Positions 22,041 through 36,058 of a stretch of 64,000 nucleotides of DNA are shown here, in pieces. A program made the translations under genes and the position numbers. Position 1 is the first letter of the stretch. The number at the start of each line of letters is the position of its first letter. The DNA lies in assembly GCA_948567375.1 (NCBI GenBank), contig OX419755.1, positions 5,895,001 to 5,959,000 of the forward strand, written 5' to 3'. This DNA comes from Lunularia cruciata. Taxonomy: Eukaryota; Streptophyta; Marchantiopsida; Lunulariales; Lunulariaceae. Below the pieces are notes generated by a model. The model ran no database searches, was not told the origin of the DNA, and saw nothing but the letters and a program-made list of their open reading frames with translations.

Positions 22041-25000
22041 GCGCTGCAGCACCTACAAAGTTTCAGCAACACACCATGTCGTCAATGCAGACATTTCCAA
22101 AATCATTATCCATCCACTTGAAGCGTCCTATCTCTCCGCTTCCGCCCGTGTTCCCCTCAAGAAAGCACCTCGTACCTCCTCTACTTTTTGCAGTCCGAGG
22201 ATCCTTAAAGCACGAGTCCTCACTCCTTCCTTTGCGCTACTTGTCACCCCTCCCCTCCTATCCCTCCCGCTTCATATTCTCCTCGTTGTTCCCCAATGCG
22301 GCTCGTCAGCATCCGGCCACCAAGTCTGTATGTCAGTACAGTAGCTCAAAATGCCAGTCCTCCAAATGTGTCTCAACTTGACTCTCGAACCGTCCGCTTC
22401 CCTGTGCCGCAACTGAACACCAAGATCCGCTTGCCGATCTGCTGCGCCACCTCTTCTTGTGCTTTAAGCTTCTAGAGCTCGGGGAGCAGCTGCAGCAGCA
22501 GCGGCATTATCAGTGGTGCATTGAGATTGAGAACTTCTCCTGTCACAGAAGAGCAGAGAGCGCTTCTTCAGCGCTCGAGAGACACAGAGACGACACAGAG
22601 AGAGAGACCCCACAGGCACCTTCTTTGGAGATTCACCGGCTAGAACTGAAACCAACCGGCTTCTCCGGTCTCCATGGCACCAGTGGTCGCAGAGATTCAG
22701 CAGCACTACTGAAATTCATTCCGGCAAAATTAGGACTCCCGAGAACTAGCAGAAGGTGTCTGTCGGGGATATAAAGCAGCTCCTGAACGTCCAAGAACAC
22801 GCTTAATCAGGAAACGTTATCCCGAAACTAGTGTAAATAGGCCCGAAAGTGGCACCCCCAGCTTTTCGCCGGGAAGATTTCAGGATCCCGAGAAAAGTCT
22901 CCCAGCACTCCATCGTCGGAGACTCTTCGGTTCCGAGCCTTGTAGGTTGGTTTAGGAACGAGACCAGCGGATTCTCACCGGCTGAGTATGGCGGGCTTTT
23001 GATCAAGACTCCTAAATGAGTGTCATTATTTTATCCCGGGTAAAACCCCCGGCATTGACCGATGTTAGTTTACTTCCGTGTGATCGCATTTACACCGCCT
23101 TTATGTGAGTTGGATACACAGTATCTTGTGTTGCACCCCTAGCGGTTGTTGTCTTGTCGGCCTTTAATTTAGCCACACTGCTTCCTATTCATGGTCTAGT
23201 CCTTTTGGCCTTTTATATTAGTGATGATCGCTTACAAGACATATTCATCGGTTTCTCCTCGAAGATTGTTATGATTGATACGCGTTTCTATTTGCACTAA
23301 GAAACCATGCCAGTGAACTCCTGGAAATACAATTTGTGGGTAGAGTTTTTGTATGATTGCAATACTCATGGCTCAATTCAAAGAGACGTTAGCTAGATTC
23401 AAATCCCATTGAGTGAAGGAGAGGGGTAAATGTGATGTCTTTATGATCTATGATGTAATGAGAATATATGATCCAGACCATGCAATACCCTAATGTACTG
23501 GGTTTTGATGATTGTTCCACATTTAAACCAAGCACTGATAAGTGTTTGTGATAAGATAGCTGATCTGGGTGAAGACAGCAAGTGATATGTGGATGTAGAC
23601 ATGGCCCATCGAATAAGGGATGGTTGTTCTAGATTGACATTCGCATTTGATGACGGCTGCCGATATACTCATAGAAATGGAGATCCGTTTAAATTGTAGA
23701 TCAGCTTCTAGCAAGGAAAATACAAAGGAAGTGACTGATGAGAACGTTTAGAAGGCTATGTCTCGAGGGTATGATATGAATAAGACGGTTTTTCATAGTA
23801 GTGCCTCTGAGCCAGTAACTACTGGTATTAACTGAATAGATGTTTGTTTTTTGACGAAATGCTCTTATAAGTAATTGAAATATCAGTTTGCACTCTCATT
23901 TCATATTCAAGAGTTGAGCTCTATAGAGAAGATAGCTTCGCATGAGATTTATCACTAATTCTATAAGATAAACCCTTGCATTGGCATGGTAGCTACGTTA
24001 GAGACATACAACTGATAGTGGATGTGTGCATTTGCTTGACAGTAACTCAATCTTCTAAGATGATAGAAGCTCTTAATCCTAACTTTCAAGAAGACGGGAG
24101 ACCTGATAAACATCATCATAGCTCATCGCAGTGAAAAGAAATCCAAGAAGTCTCCAATTTTAGAGAAAAGAAGAGTACTAGAAATGAGCGCTACTGTACT
24201 TCAACTAAGTAAATTATTCCTTTCATCTTAAATTCGCTTCTTATAAACGCTTGTCATAGATTCCATGTCTTAAACCCCAACTCCACGTTACACCTCCTAA
24301 ACCTCATCATGGACCCATTACAAGGTACAGCAACTGAGAATATCCAGTTTGCAAAACAAATCGTTACCATCCCTAATTTCTCTTCTTGCACATTCTCTCT
24401 GAATTGTCAAACTTCAAGCTAGTGTGTTCTCCCCCTATGAATTGACACACTCTTTCAATTCTCCCATGCTTTCCCTGTGGTTTAACATGCAACGCGGTTT
24501 CATGGAGTAGGGTCAGTCAGTTCCTTTCCTCGCTCTCTATCTTGGTGGTTGCAGGTCCAGTCTTGCAACGCTCGGGGGCTCCCGCCAAAGTTTTCATCTT
24601 CAGAAACTGAAGAAAAGACCTAAGTAAGTTCCCGGTCACGGAGCTGACAGGCAGTGTAACAATCTATGCATACCCGGTAATATCCACACATATCACCGAT
24701 ACACTTTCCCATGTACCGGCAATCTCCCGTGACCCCTGAACTTCTTTGTCGAAGTCGTCATCCCTAACTCCTGTAGTGTAGGTTTACTATGTTTCTAGGT
24801 AATGCTGCAGGCATAATTGATAAGCTTATTATGTCCTAGGAGGTTGATATATATAGCGGTACAGACGGAACTTAGACTGATCCGGGTTATATGTAGGACA
24901 TAGTTTATCTGTCCTAGAGAACTGTGGTTCCCGAAGATCAGAGTTGCTTCTGGATGAAGATTGGCCTTTTCATACATATGCGGCGAAAAGGGAAGAGTCT

Positions 25001-26000
25001 TCCCTAAGCTAGTGTCGTGTTTTGTCGTGTTGTGGACGAAACGCAGTTTCTTCAAATGCAGCGCAGGTGGTAGAAGCACTGGTCGTGTGACAGCTTTGAG
25101 GGAAACGACAAGTAATGTCAACGAAGGAAAAATGGTGGTCGACACTGTGGCTGGCCTCAACTATAGACAGATGAATTAAATAATCTAGATGTATCAGCAT
25201 TAATGATTAAAGGGGCCACTCAATTACTCAGATAGGGAGGAGAATGGGAAAATTTACACATACTGCGACCATCTCGAGGACAAATTAGAGTTGTGTTAAT
25301 TTAGCAACATGTGTATGGTTGTAAATTGCGATTTAGTCTAATTTTGTCATACATTTCTATTTCTGTCTTCACTAGATATCATGGGTGGGCCATTTTCCCA
25401 TCTATATCCGGTTACTTGGTGTTGATATTGCGTTTGATCGAAGACCAGACAGATAATAACCGGTTAAAATAGGATCAAAATGTTTGAAACGGTGTTCACC
25501 ACTCCTCCATTGCTCGTGCTAACTTAGTAAGTTAAGTCTGTTCCTTTATAGATTTTGAGAAACCCCTGAACTGAAAGCCGATTGCTAAAATTCTCCTACA
25601 TTAGGCTATGCCCTTAACCTCGACTAAGCTCTTCTTAATGCTACAACATCAGCGAACATAGCGAGGCCCAAATATGACGAACTGCTGAGGAGATCGCTTG
25701 TCGTTTGCATGCCACAACAATGTGACATTAGATAAACGGTGAGAAGTCTTGGACTTACAGTTTCATCCTATTTGACAGACAAACATTGACGTGCCCAGTT
25801 GTATTATTTTCACGCAATTCGAAACAAAAAAGGTAGTGCTCTTGGAAGTTCATCTACAAAGTCAAACCTAGACAAAGGCTAGAGAGACTTATTATGAACT
25901 TTACACATTTAAATGTATCATTATGGGGTATCTGCAAGACATAGTAGGCTATGTTTGGTGGCCACAATAATGTAAATAAGTAGCCTGAATTCCATAAGAT
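22041..26000. other. Long intergenic stretch, no gene recognised
   Basis: Mixed composition: 22.1-23.0 kb is GC-richer and includes a GCAGCAGCAG run near 22,487-22,503; after about 23.2 kb it becomes AT-rich. Open frames such as 24,961-25,179 (+) are opposed by frames of similar length on the other strand and show no domain. Confidence 0.4.
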
Positions 26001-28650
26001 TAAACGTCTCCCGTTCAATTAGCCCCCGGATAAAATGATTCAGGATGTTTTATACTTGGTTCGCATTGTTTGTGCTTTGTTCTAAATCCATACAATAATG
26101 CTCAGAGTATGGTGATTTTCGATATGAGGCGGTTCTAGAGTGTTTACCGACAATTAAATAAATATTTTAACTTAATCGTAAGGGACTGGACCCAATCTAT
26201 TGATTCTTAGAATAGAATTAACTACCACCATGATATACTAAAGATGAAAGACAATGAAATTATAACTCCATATACTTTTCAAGTTTACTCTTCTTTCTTG
26301 TTACGATTGCATTGGATTACGAAGTGGGTATTTCTCCTCCACAAGTGGAGCTGGCCGATCCCAATTGAATCAATCTAGGTTCTAGTTGAACCCAACCACA
26401 CGCAATATTTCGTAATATTTGTTTGGATGTAGTAGATGTTGTTAGCACAATAATGAAAGTTGATGTTTGCACGGAACGACTTAAAATTTTGGGTGAGATT
26501 GAGACGATTAGAGAAAAAAATTACTAGTAAGTGCGATCTGAATTATTTAAGTAGAAATGGTTCCTTTCTTATATTCCGTCATAATGCGTGCTGCATAAAT
26601 ACAGGCCAAAACAATTGGTGGCGAACGCCTTGAAAATCATGGCCCGTCCTATCCTATCTTTTTCTAAAGTCAAAGATAATGAAGAAGGAGATTTGAATCC
26701 ATAGTGAAGTAAGGCTTGTCGGGAAAGGTCTAACGTCTGATAAGTATTATTTTAGAAATGTATTGGAATATGAAGTTTATGATTTGGGATTAGAAGAATA
26801 GGTTAACAACCAAGCACGGTTCCTCACTAAAGAGGGATGAATTTACAGAACTTGCTTATGAATTTAGTTAAAGGAATTTCCTGATGTACCGTTTACAAGA
26901 GAAAGGTTTACGTATACTTTTTTTCTTCATTAAATATTTTTAATGCATTAGATGAATGAGAATTAGTATTTTTTAAGATTAAATTCACATTCTATTCTGA
27001 ATTTATTTCATATTATAAGAAAAATATTTTTTTCAATTTGGACTATTAACATCTTCACGGAAAGAAACAAAATCTTGCTCAATGATAAAGATCTTTTAGC
27101 CTTCATTCTTTAGCCATTCTACAACTTAGTGTTCTTGGTTAGGAACACGTAATACTAAATTTATGAGTTTGGTAATGGAGATAATACTAATAAGCATCAT
27201 TGACAGATTGAGAGTTGTGTAAACTCTTTATAATGTTTTAGTGTGGTTCTAAATATATGAAAAAACATGGTTGTCTCTCACATGTCAATAAATTTCAAAG
27301 TGTAGTGACTTATTCTGTAAATTCAACATTATTAATTTACTTCAAGTAACTTATATAAAAATTGTGACTTAATTCATAAAGGGATAAATCATGAATAGGT
27401 AGAGTTTCATTCCCTTCATGTCTATATTCTAATTACTCGTAAAGCAAACGCATTGACTTTTTTCAAGAAAGGATAAATGAACAATTTTTAAGGAAAGATA
27501 ATTATATAAGAACCAAAGAATATGAATCAGGCTAAATAATCTTTAGTTCTTATCTTAAGTGAAGAGATTATACAAAATTTACCAAATAGTCCTATACCGA
27601 TAGAGTTAGTAAATGTTCAATGTTCAAGGATGAGCACAACTACCATATCATATCAAAGTGATAGGCACTATCAATGTAAAGATGCATTTGAACAAGCTAT
27701 AGTACCCAAGAAAGATGAATCAGTTGGACAAGGAAATGGAAGATATGCATAGGTTAAAATAGTAGTTACTACAAAGGTGGAAGATTTGATTTATTGGTTA
27801 TATTATAGGTGTAGTCAAGGTGAAAATTGAATCATTGATCTCTTAACAATGTTTATGAAGAAAAATGAAAAGGAAGACAAAAGAGGATCCACATGAAGAT
27901 AAAAGAAACAAACATCACTAGTAATTTTACCATAGGGCTTTGTCACCAAAACCAAAAAAGATGGATGAAGATGGAAGCTATTAGATTGGAAGAAGGAAAT
28001 ATCACTCATTGTTGTGGATGGAGACTTAAAAGAAAGAAACTAAGAGTGTTGATTGATCCAACATGAGTTAAAAATGCTCTTGGATCCATAATTTAGTTGT
28101 TCTGAATTCTAGATTTGAGCTAAAAAGAGGATGAGAGTTAGGAAGTAAAATTGCCAAGTATGAAAAATTAAAATTTTAATGGAAAAATAATGGTGCCTTA
28201 TCTAGAAATATTAAATTCTAGATTAGAATAGACTAGAAACTAGATTAAATTGATTACATGTAAATAGAAGGAAAACATTGATGATTAGATAATGACTGTT
28301 AAATGATTAGCAAATGATTAGATAAGCTTGTTATGATGTTATCTTTGCAATGTCTTGGGTGGAGAAATACAATCTAGAGGTAGAGGTAGAGGTAGAAAAA
28401 GTAGTGAGGATAATTACAAATATATTCTATTGTAATAGAGTGAGACTATGTATATGGAATTACCTACATTTATAATGAGGAAGAATACCATCTATGATAA
28501 TGATTTATGTTTCTAAGGGTTAAAAAGAAATATGATGACTACTAATAAAAATATTAACTTTCTTGCTGAATTGAGATATGTAATAGATAAATAAAATGAT
28601 ATGTCCTAGAGTATCTAGTATGTCATTATCATAAACAATAGATCATAAGA
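26001..28650. other. AT-rich repeat-derived DNA
   Basis: Very AT-rich, no open frame over about 65 codons. A hexamer run of AGAGGT near 28,377-28,396 would read RGRGRG and may be a trace of a retroelement gag C terminus; I do not claim it. It probably belongs with the fossil elements downstream. Confidence 0.4.
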
Positions 28651-29717
28651 CTTAGGTTTTTTAAGAAATACAGTACCTTACAAAGCTGCATATAAGTTTG
28701 ATTCCTATAAGCCCCAGAAGAATGTAAAGCTCAAAGTGGAAGAGATGTTATGAGAAATGATTCATCCAATCAAGACTTCACTTAAAAAAAGCTCCTATCT
28801 CTTTTGATGTAGAAAGATATAAGTATGATTATATTTATCAATTATCATAGACTAAATCAACAAATCATCAAGAATAAGAGTGTTTTACAAAGAATACAAA
28901 ACTTGTTTAATGAACTTAAAGGTGTTGAGTATTTCACTAGCTTCTACATGTAAAGTGGATAAAATTAAATAAGATTTCACATGAAGATGTTCTAACGGCT
29001 AATATTTGGATAAGATATGGTAATTTGAGTACATAGTGATAGTGATTCATTAATTAAGTGAATGATAATTCCCCAACTTCCTTGATAGCTCAATCATCAA
29101 GATTCCAAGTTAGACTAACCTTAAAGGATCATGAAAAGTATGACGTATTCCAAGACAGAGTTTTTTATATGCAAGAACTTCCATATGTGCATATTGTAAA
29201 TATGATATCATCTAGTTAGACTAAAAAGTGAGAGAATGATGTATCCAAGTCATGAGTGGCAAAGTGAAAGTCATCCCAAGAAATAATTTACTTGAAAAGC
29301 AAGCTTATTGAAGAGATTTTCAAGACTCAAAGAGTTCTACTATAGATCTATTAAATACTTTGCTAGGCTTTTACATGCTTTCACATCTTTGAGAAACAAA
29401 TACTAATACTTGAAATGAGGTATAACATAAGAGCTTTTTTTTCAATCTTCAAAATATGTATCTGTTATTGGATCTATCTCTAAATAATGTGATATAAGTT
29501 GATCTATAAAGCTTGTTATAGATGTATTTAGATCAACCATATGAATGGTTATTCAAGAAGAGTATGAGCTAGTTTGCACTCCATTGCTTTATTTTCTTGA
29601 AAGTTACTTTAGTGGAGTAAATAATGAAACAACAACAAGGGAAAGGAGTTGCAATTATACAAATAGCCAATATTTGGAAGCATTCCTTTGGGGATAAGGA
29701 GTTTATGGTAGAGATAG

Positions 29718-30301
29718 TGTAATACCATTAGCTAGACAGATTATCTAGAGGTGGAAGTTGGCTTGGTAAAGTCTTTAAGGATATTATATACAATGGTCTA
29801 AGTAGATCGGATAGAAATGTCACTAAAAGAGTAATTGCATTAATAAGTCAGAGGCCAAAAACACATTAAAAACTTAAGAGCCAATTTCAAAGGCATAAAC
29901 AAAAGAATCAGGCCTCAAAAACTAGAATCTTCCCTCCCCCTTCTAGATAAAAGGTTTTGCATTTTCTCCTCTTGCTTGTCTTTTCAAGATCTTTCCAATG
30001 GAACCTCACCCATGCTGTTATGAGCTTCCTACATGAAGATTACCCAAAGTTTCACTTTGATCAAACTTGTTTGACCAACCAAATAGGACAATGATTGACA
30101 TGTCACAATCCATGTAGCTAATCTAAGGGTGGAGCTTGCTGACATATCACTAATCCATATATTTAATCCAAGGGTGTATCTCCTTTTGAGTGGATCTTTT
30201 TTGCTATATGATAAAGACAAGGTGTTCCTTTGGGGCATTGAAATATTGAAGAATGAAACCTTGTGTTTCTCTTGGGATTTCTCTTGTCCTGAAAGATTAC
30301 A
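29718..30301 (+). mobile_element. LTR copy 1, 584 bp, TG...CA ends
   Basis: Colinear along its whole length with 53,832-54,432, and the shared sequence begins exactly at TGTAATACCATTAGCTAGAC and ends at ATTACA. The TG and CA termini are those of an LTR. It lies between Gypsy RNase H and integrase remnants. The five bases on either side (GATAG, AATAA) do not match, so it is either an old insertion with decayed target repeats or a rearranged end. Confidence 0.7.
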
Positions 30302-30800
30302 AATAAACTATAAGTCTTTTGCATATTTAAATATAGAAGGTGAGCATTCAAAACAAAAATTTGATGTACTAAATGGAGGTAGTATTTCAACATGAAATGC
30401 AAAAAGAAATAAGCAACTTGCAAATATCTTGACATGCATACCACAAGTGAATATATTACAATAAGATTGAAGATTCATTCTACATACATAGTGGAACTCA
30501 AGTAACAAACAAATATATAACAATTAATAGATAATATAGTACATCCAAGGCAAAAAAACTTCAAGGCTTAGTTTTCAAGGAAGGAAGAGCTTGGATCATA
30601 CAAGATCTAGAGCTATTCACAATGGTACTTAATGAATTTCATGACTCAACTCTTGCTAGATATGTTGAGGCTAAAAAGATATTCAAAAGCACTATAGTGG
30701 ATTTTTTTGTCAAAGACACAAGAAGAGATGGACAAAATGAGGGAGCTATTTTTCATGTAAGAAAAATAAGATTGGAAGTCAAAAGTCTCTAAATGTAAAT

Positions 30801-31015
30801 GTAAGGAAAAGGAACAAGCAAATGTTTACCTAATAATATGCTATTAATTCTTTCATCTACAAGTTTGATATATTTATCTTTGTATAAACTTAGCAAGATA
30901 ATTTAAGTAAGGGAAAAGGAACAAGCAAATGTGGACCTAATAGTATGCTATTAATTCTTTCATCTACAAGTTTGATATAGTTATCCATGTGTATAAACTT
31001 AGCAAGATAATTTAA
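30801..31015. repeat. Tandem duplication, about 106-109 bp per unit
   Basis: 30,801-30,906 and 30,907-31,015 are near-identical neighbours, both beginning GTAAGG(G)AAAAGGAACAAGC and ending AGATAATTTAA. A handful of substitutions separate them. It lies inside the Gypsy integrase fossil and duplicates part of it. Confidence 0.85.
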
Positions 31016-31479
31016 GTAAGGCCTAGAACAAATTCTACTATTGCAGAAAAGTAAGTTGTTATTTATGTCAATACTATTTTCTCTCATTGTGGTCTTTCTA
31101 GACTACTCATCACAAATAAAGGAACTCACTTTACAAGCACATTTTAAAGAACTAGATTCATAATTTTCAACACAAAATTAAACAAGCAATATGTAAATAA
31201 AGTGAGCTAATAAAACCATTGAAGATATGTTTTAGATATTAATCGTGGAAGAACAAAATGACTAAAACCTTGTTATCTCTTATATATTTGTATGTAACAT
31301 TATTTAAATGCATCTATAAATGTCACACCACTATACATGATGTACAATGAGCAATTATCTTTATCCTCTACCTTCAATAACACAATGTGATATATAACAC
31401 AACCACCAAAATTTGAGTAATTGCTAAGTTTGTAGATTGAATACACCAAGAAGTTCAACAAGCATTGAGAAATTGGACA

Positions 31480-31715
31480 TTGTATATGCAAAAGCAGTAT
31501 GTTGACTATATCAACAAAATATGAAGCTCAAAGAGCATATCAAATATGGTTATCTACTACCCTAAACTGCCTTTGGTGGAAAAGACAAGCTCCTACTATG
31601 TTATATCTTGCATTTCATCACATAGTTGGAGCAAGGTTTAAATTTGAAATTACAAAACTCATCCTAAATAAAATATTTACCTTATATATATCTCGTAAGA
31701 AATACTAGTAATTTT
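31480..31715 (+). mobile_element. Probable fossil Ty1/Copia RNase H
   Basis: An open stretch reads LTISTKYEAQRAYQIWL, then PTMLYLAFHHIV and RFKFEITKLILNKIFTLYI. The spacing and wording parallel the Copia RNase H end (LSTTEAEYxAL, FHxRTKHIEIxYHFxRDKV). The similarity is partial, and no other Copia part is clear nearby. Old and broken. Confidence 0.45.
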
Positions 31716-34700
31716 TATATATTCCTATTGAGAAACACAAGCCTCATTCTCTTGATATGCAATTTTATATCAACCAATCCCAATAACAACGAGCAATTTA
31801 AGATTGAATGCATTGTTAACAAATGAAGAAATTGATGATAAGGAGAAAGATTACATATATAGTTAAATAGTATATCTGCCAAATACCAATATAAACCAAA
31901 TATCTGGTATGAAGCCACATATGAATTCTTAATTTTAGTAAATACACTATTTTAATTACGGAATTCAAATATTTACACAATTATAATAAGGTTATGCTGA
32001 TCTAACCAAAGATAGATCTATAGTTTTTAATCTTTAACCTATAATCTAGAGTCACGGCTGAGATAAAAGCTCTCATTTAGTTGAGGATACTGACTTGAAA
32101 GAAAGATTCGATGATAAAGTCTTTGACTAGTAAACTAATTGGTGATTAATTTATAATGTACTTAAGTAAAAACTAGCTTGACTAAATATGATGGTAAATG
32201 GTAAAAAAAATACTTACTATATAACTATGTGTTAGTTGAGTGGTGTTTGTATCGTATGTCAACTCATGTAAGGATAACAAGTGATATTCTTGGAGCTTGC
32301 ATTCTAGACTAGCTACTTGATAAATTGAGGTACTAGAAATATGTCTATGAACTAGGAAAGTACAGCAAAGTACTAAGTCCTGTAGCATCAAATTCAAGAC
32401 TAAGATTTATCAATTTAGAGTTTCATTGATAAATATAGAAGTTGAAGGTCACCTTAAGAAAATCAGTAATTCTAAAATTAGTAAACTTGAAGAGTGTTAT
32501 TTGAGAGCTTAAGCATTTCTGGTTTTAAGTCAAAATCTATCTATTGTGAGTTGCAATAGATTTTATACAGTTTGTTGTATATATTATTTATTTTAAGTAT
32601 GTGTGGTTGCGTTGAGAAGATTTTTGAATTTTATATCCAATACTTCAACATATTAGGAATTTAGCATCTAAAATTTAAATCATTCAATCTAATTTAGAAC
32701 TAATGGGATAATTAGAAGTAGTTTAACTTTTTTATTATAAATATTTTGTATTAATATCTAACAAATCCAAAAATAAGATTCCAAGAATTGAAGATTTCTA
32801 AATCAAATAAATAAATAATAATAAAATACAAAAATTATTCACAGATGGATTATAAAATTATTATTATACATATTTTAAAATGTAGGGATTTTTATATCAA
32901 ATACACCTTTCAAATGGCTGTGATGGTAGAACATCAATTTAGAAGTTTTAAGATACATAAAATTTCAAAATTTTCTCTTGGATACCCTATTTAAAATTGA
33001 AAATTGAAAATTGTAAGAGTCAAGGATCAAGTGATACTAATAGAAAATTTTGCAATCATAAATTTGAATATTTGCTATTCAAATGTATAAAGGGTGGGAT
33101 AATTCAAAACCTTCCATTTTTAAAGTGTTGTTAACTTTTTGACCTAGGTTTTATTTGAAGTATTTATGATTACCTTTAAAACTACCCAATTTTTGTATCC
33201 AATAAGATAAAAATCACAAGGAAAACCATAACTATAGAAATGATAAGACACTTAAAAGTGAAAACACTTTTCTCTCTAGGTACATTATTTACTAATTTTA
33301 AACTTCAAAATTATAAAATTATCAATAATAGTTTACATTTAGAGTTTGAATCTATGTATAGTAGAGAATGAAAATATTAAATTCATGAAATATTGATAAA
33401 TTTTCCATCTTGTTTATATTAAAGTGGTTATGGGACATCAAAAAATTAATTTTATATTCAATAAAACCAAATTACTGGAAAACTGGTCCAATATAGAAGT
33501 TAAGGGGAATAAAAATTATTAAGAATTTTACTAAAATAAAAATTTAAATTTTCATTTTGGAGTAAAAGATTTTAACACTAAAGGATCAAAGTCTATATAC
33601 ACTTTATTTTAAACTTTACTACTTTATCTTATTATGATTCATCAATAATTTGACCTCCATATCCTCAATTATCTCCAAATATAGCACACTAGAAAATTCA
33701 TACATTATCTTAATTTTAAATTTTATTTATATATTTATTATTTTGTGAATATTTATAGTTTTATTATAAAACTTTCACAAATGACTATATAAGTTGAATA
33801 CTGAGACATATATCCTTATGTATTATTTTGAATTTAGTAAGAAGTGACAATCATTAACTATCAGATTGTGTTTAAAGACTCCAATTTTATGACTTTATAT
33901 ACTTCATTTTCCTAAAATTTAAAAAATAAATGATGAATTATTTTGAAAATGGGTCTAAAACTAAGATAATAATCAATATTTTATTGAAATGAGAGCCTTA
34001 TAATCAACTTGTATGATTAAATCATTTTAAGTGCGTGTTATGTAGTAAGAATAATTATTTAAGATCTTAACTTAAACACTAATTTTCCCGGAGTTGCTAA
34101 ATGCTAAAAAAAATATAGATTCAAAAAGATGAATATAAAACATTATAATATGCTTGTAAGTGCTGTTTGTTATTATGTTTCAGTGTTCACTTCTTCCTAA
34201 CTTGACATATTAACATGATTAAATATATAATTGTAATTTATTTTTCCTAAATTTAAATACCAATGACTCTAATAAATATTATATATCTTCCTCTTCTAGT
34301 TCTTTTATTATTTATTGGATTATTTATATTTTAAAATTAATTAACTAATATATTTACTTCATATAGAAATCATAGATCAAGGGTTGTTATCATATGAATG
34401 TATATATACAAATTGATCACTTGATGTGATCCCCTGTTGTTATTAAAAGAAACAAGACAACCAATTTTATTTGAGGATTTATAAAATAAAACGGATTAAA
34501 ATAAAAATCGGAATTTTTGTAGTAAATACTTGACCTTTGCATTCTCGTAAGATTTATATTACTTTCCAGCTTAGAGATAAGAAACATCAAAATTAAAGAA
34601 TGCATCCAAGATATGAAATAAAATTAAATAATTGATGTACATACTGGCATGATTCTTTTGCTAGATATAATATTTATTATAAAATGTTTTAATATTATAT

Positions 34701-35974
34701 ATACAAGGGAGACCTATATGGGAAGAAATATATGGTTCCAATACTCACACATAACATCTAAGTTTAAGAATTTCATGTGAAAATATATGCTGTTTTAGTC
34801 CAACTGAGAAACATAATGAATCATGAAATAAGAATTATGAAACTTCATGTAAATTTTGATTATAATAATCTAAGAAGTAAAGTCAACACTAAACCCATTT
34901 GACATCAATACGAGATGAAATGTTTTAGAACATATTTAATCAACAACAATAAAGGATGCAGAATAGCTACTTAACATGGAGATGCTTAGTGTATACTGAA
35001 TCTAATATTGTGATTGCGGCAGTGTGCGAGAAAATACTACTCTTTGTGACAATTCACTATAGCAATCTAGAGGTTGGTACAACCACTCCAATGTTAATAA
35101 ACTCCTAATTATAAAAGAATCCAAATGATACACGTGGTACATAATTTGATCAGAAGGTATTTGGAATAAAAAAGAATCCATCTCTCAAAAAATTAAACCC
35201 TACACACTAAACCCTAAACATTAGAATTGACTTCTAATGTTTCTCTGAACAATTGTATGGAAATTTATTATATGCATATGAGTTGGTAAAAAGGACATAC
35301 CAACAAATATGAAATATCAAATGCATGATTACAAAAATCGTAATAATTATTTTTTAAGAAATACTTTAATTTTTATTATATATTATTTTTAATATTTTAC
35401 ATTTATCATGTTCATCGAGAGCTAGAGTTGATTTTTATATCATCATTCTTAAGGTCTTTGATTATTTGCATATTTAAACAAAGAATTTATGTTTAAGATC
35501 ATGAATTTTTTATCTTTTATATTGGGTGAATCTATGAATAAAATTAGATACAATCATACATTACATATTTATATTCATTATTAAATTTACCCCCAATCTT
35601 CATTTCAGTTATTCTAATCCTAATCCGAGGCATTTGTTTTATACCAATAAAAGATTTCTCAAAGGAAAATAGATACATTTCTCAGAATGGTTACAACATA
35701 ATTCATTTTCTTTTCTTGGGGACTCTTTTGTATATTTTCTTAGATAATATTAGCAGTTAAACGATATTATCAACATCTTACTTCTGTAATATTAAATACC
35801 TCAGATAATTAACATTTTCAGGCTATCATGTAATCTCACCACGTTCTAACTTTACGACATTCTGACATTCTAACTTTAGGACATTCTAACTGTTTCCTTG
35901 TGAATGACTAAACTACGCAACCTACCATCTTGTCTAAAAGTCAGCCCTAAAATATGCACTTACAAGGAAGGAGG
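31716..35974. other. Very AT-rich, featureless intergenic DNA
   Basis: Long A/T runs, no open frame over about 70 codons, and no recognisable element part. A short reiterated phrase around CATTCTAACTTTA occurs at about 35,842-35,890. Confidence 0.5.
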
Positions 35975-36058
35975 ACGGCCGCGTAGAAAAAATGAAGGAT
36001 GTGAAGACCCCATCAAGCCGTACAAGGGAGATATGAAAAAGGTAAAAGGGGGCTAAGC
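35975..36058 (+). repeat. Dispersed repeat family, copy 1
   Basis: Contains the family core GAAGACCCCATCAAGCCGTA preceded by a GCCGCGTAG block and followed by GGTAAAAGGGGGCTAAGC. The tail is shared with copy 4 at 61,019; the core is shared with copies at 36,622 and, inverted, 44,037. Confidence 0.8.

Larger units (their letters stand above)
28660..31240 (+). mobile_element. Fossil Ty3/Gypsy retroelement pol region, interrupted by an LTR
   Basis: Heavily decayed Gypsy-type pol. Reverse-transcriptase wording is recognisable at about 28,690-29,010 (NKSVLQRIQNLFNELKG and EYFTSF, corresponding to the usual PLPRIDDLLDQL and KYFSKIDL). The RT-RNase H connection is at about 29,310-29,480 (FYYRSIKYFARLLHAFTSL). 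Integrase-like text is at about 30,590-30,770 (NEFHDSTLARYVEAKK) and 30,990-31,200. The order RT, RNase H, integrase is normal for the family. The LTR copy at 29,718-30,301 sits between RNase H and integrase, so it was probably inserted later. Old, with many breaks; no intact protein remains. Confidence 0.65.

Noticed and set aside
28377-28396. RGRGRG-coding hexamer run as a gag marker
   Set aside because: Three hexamer units in AT-rich DNA are too little to call gag; noted only as a possible trace.
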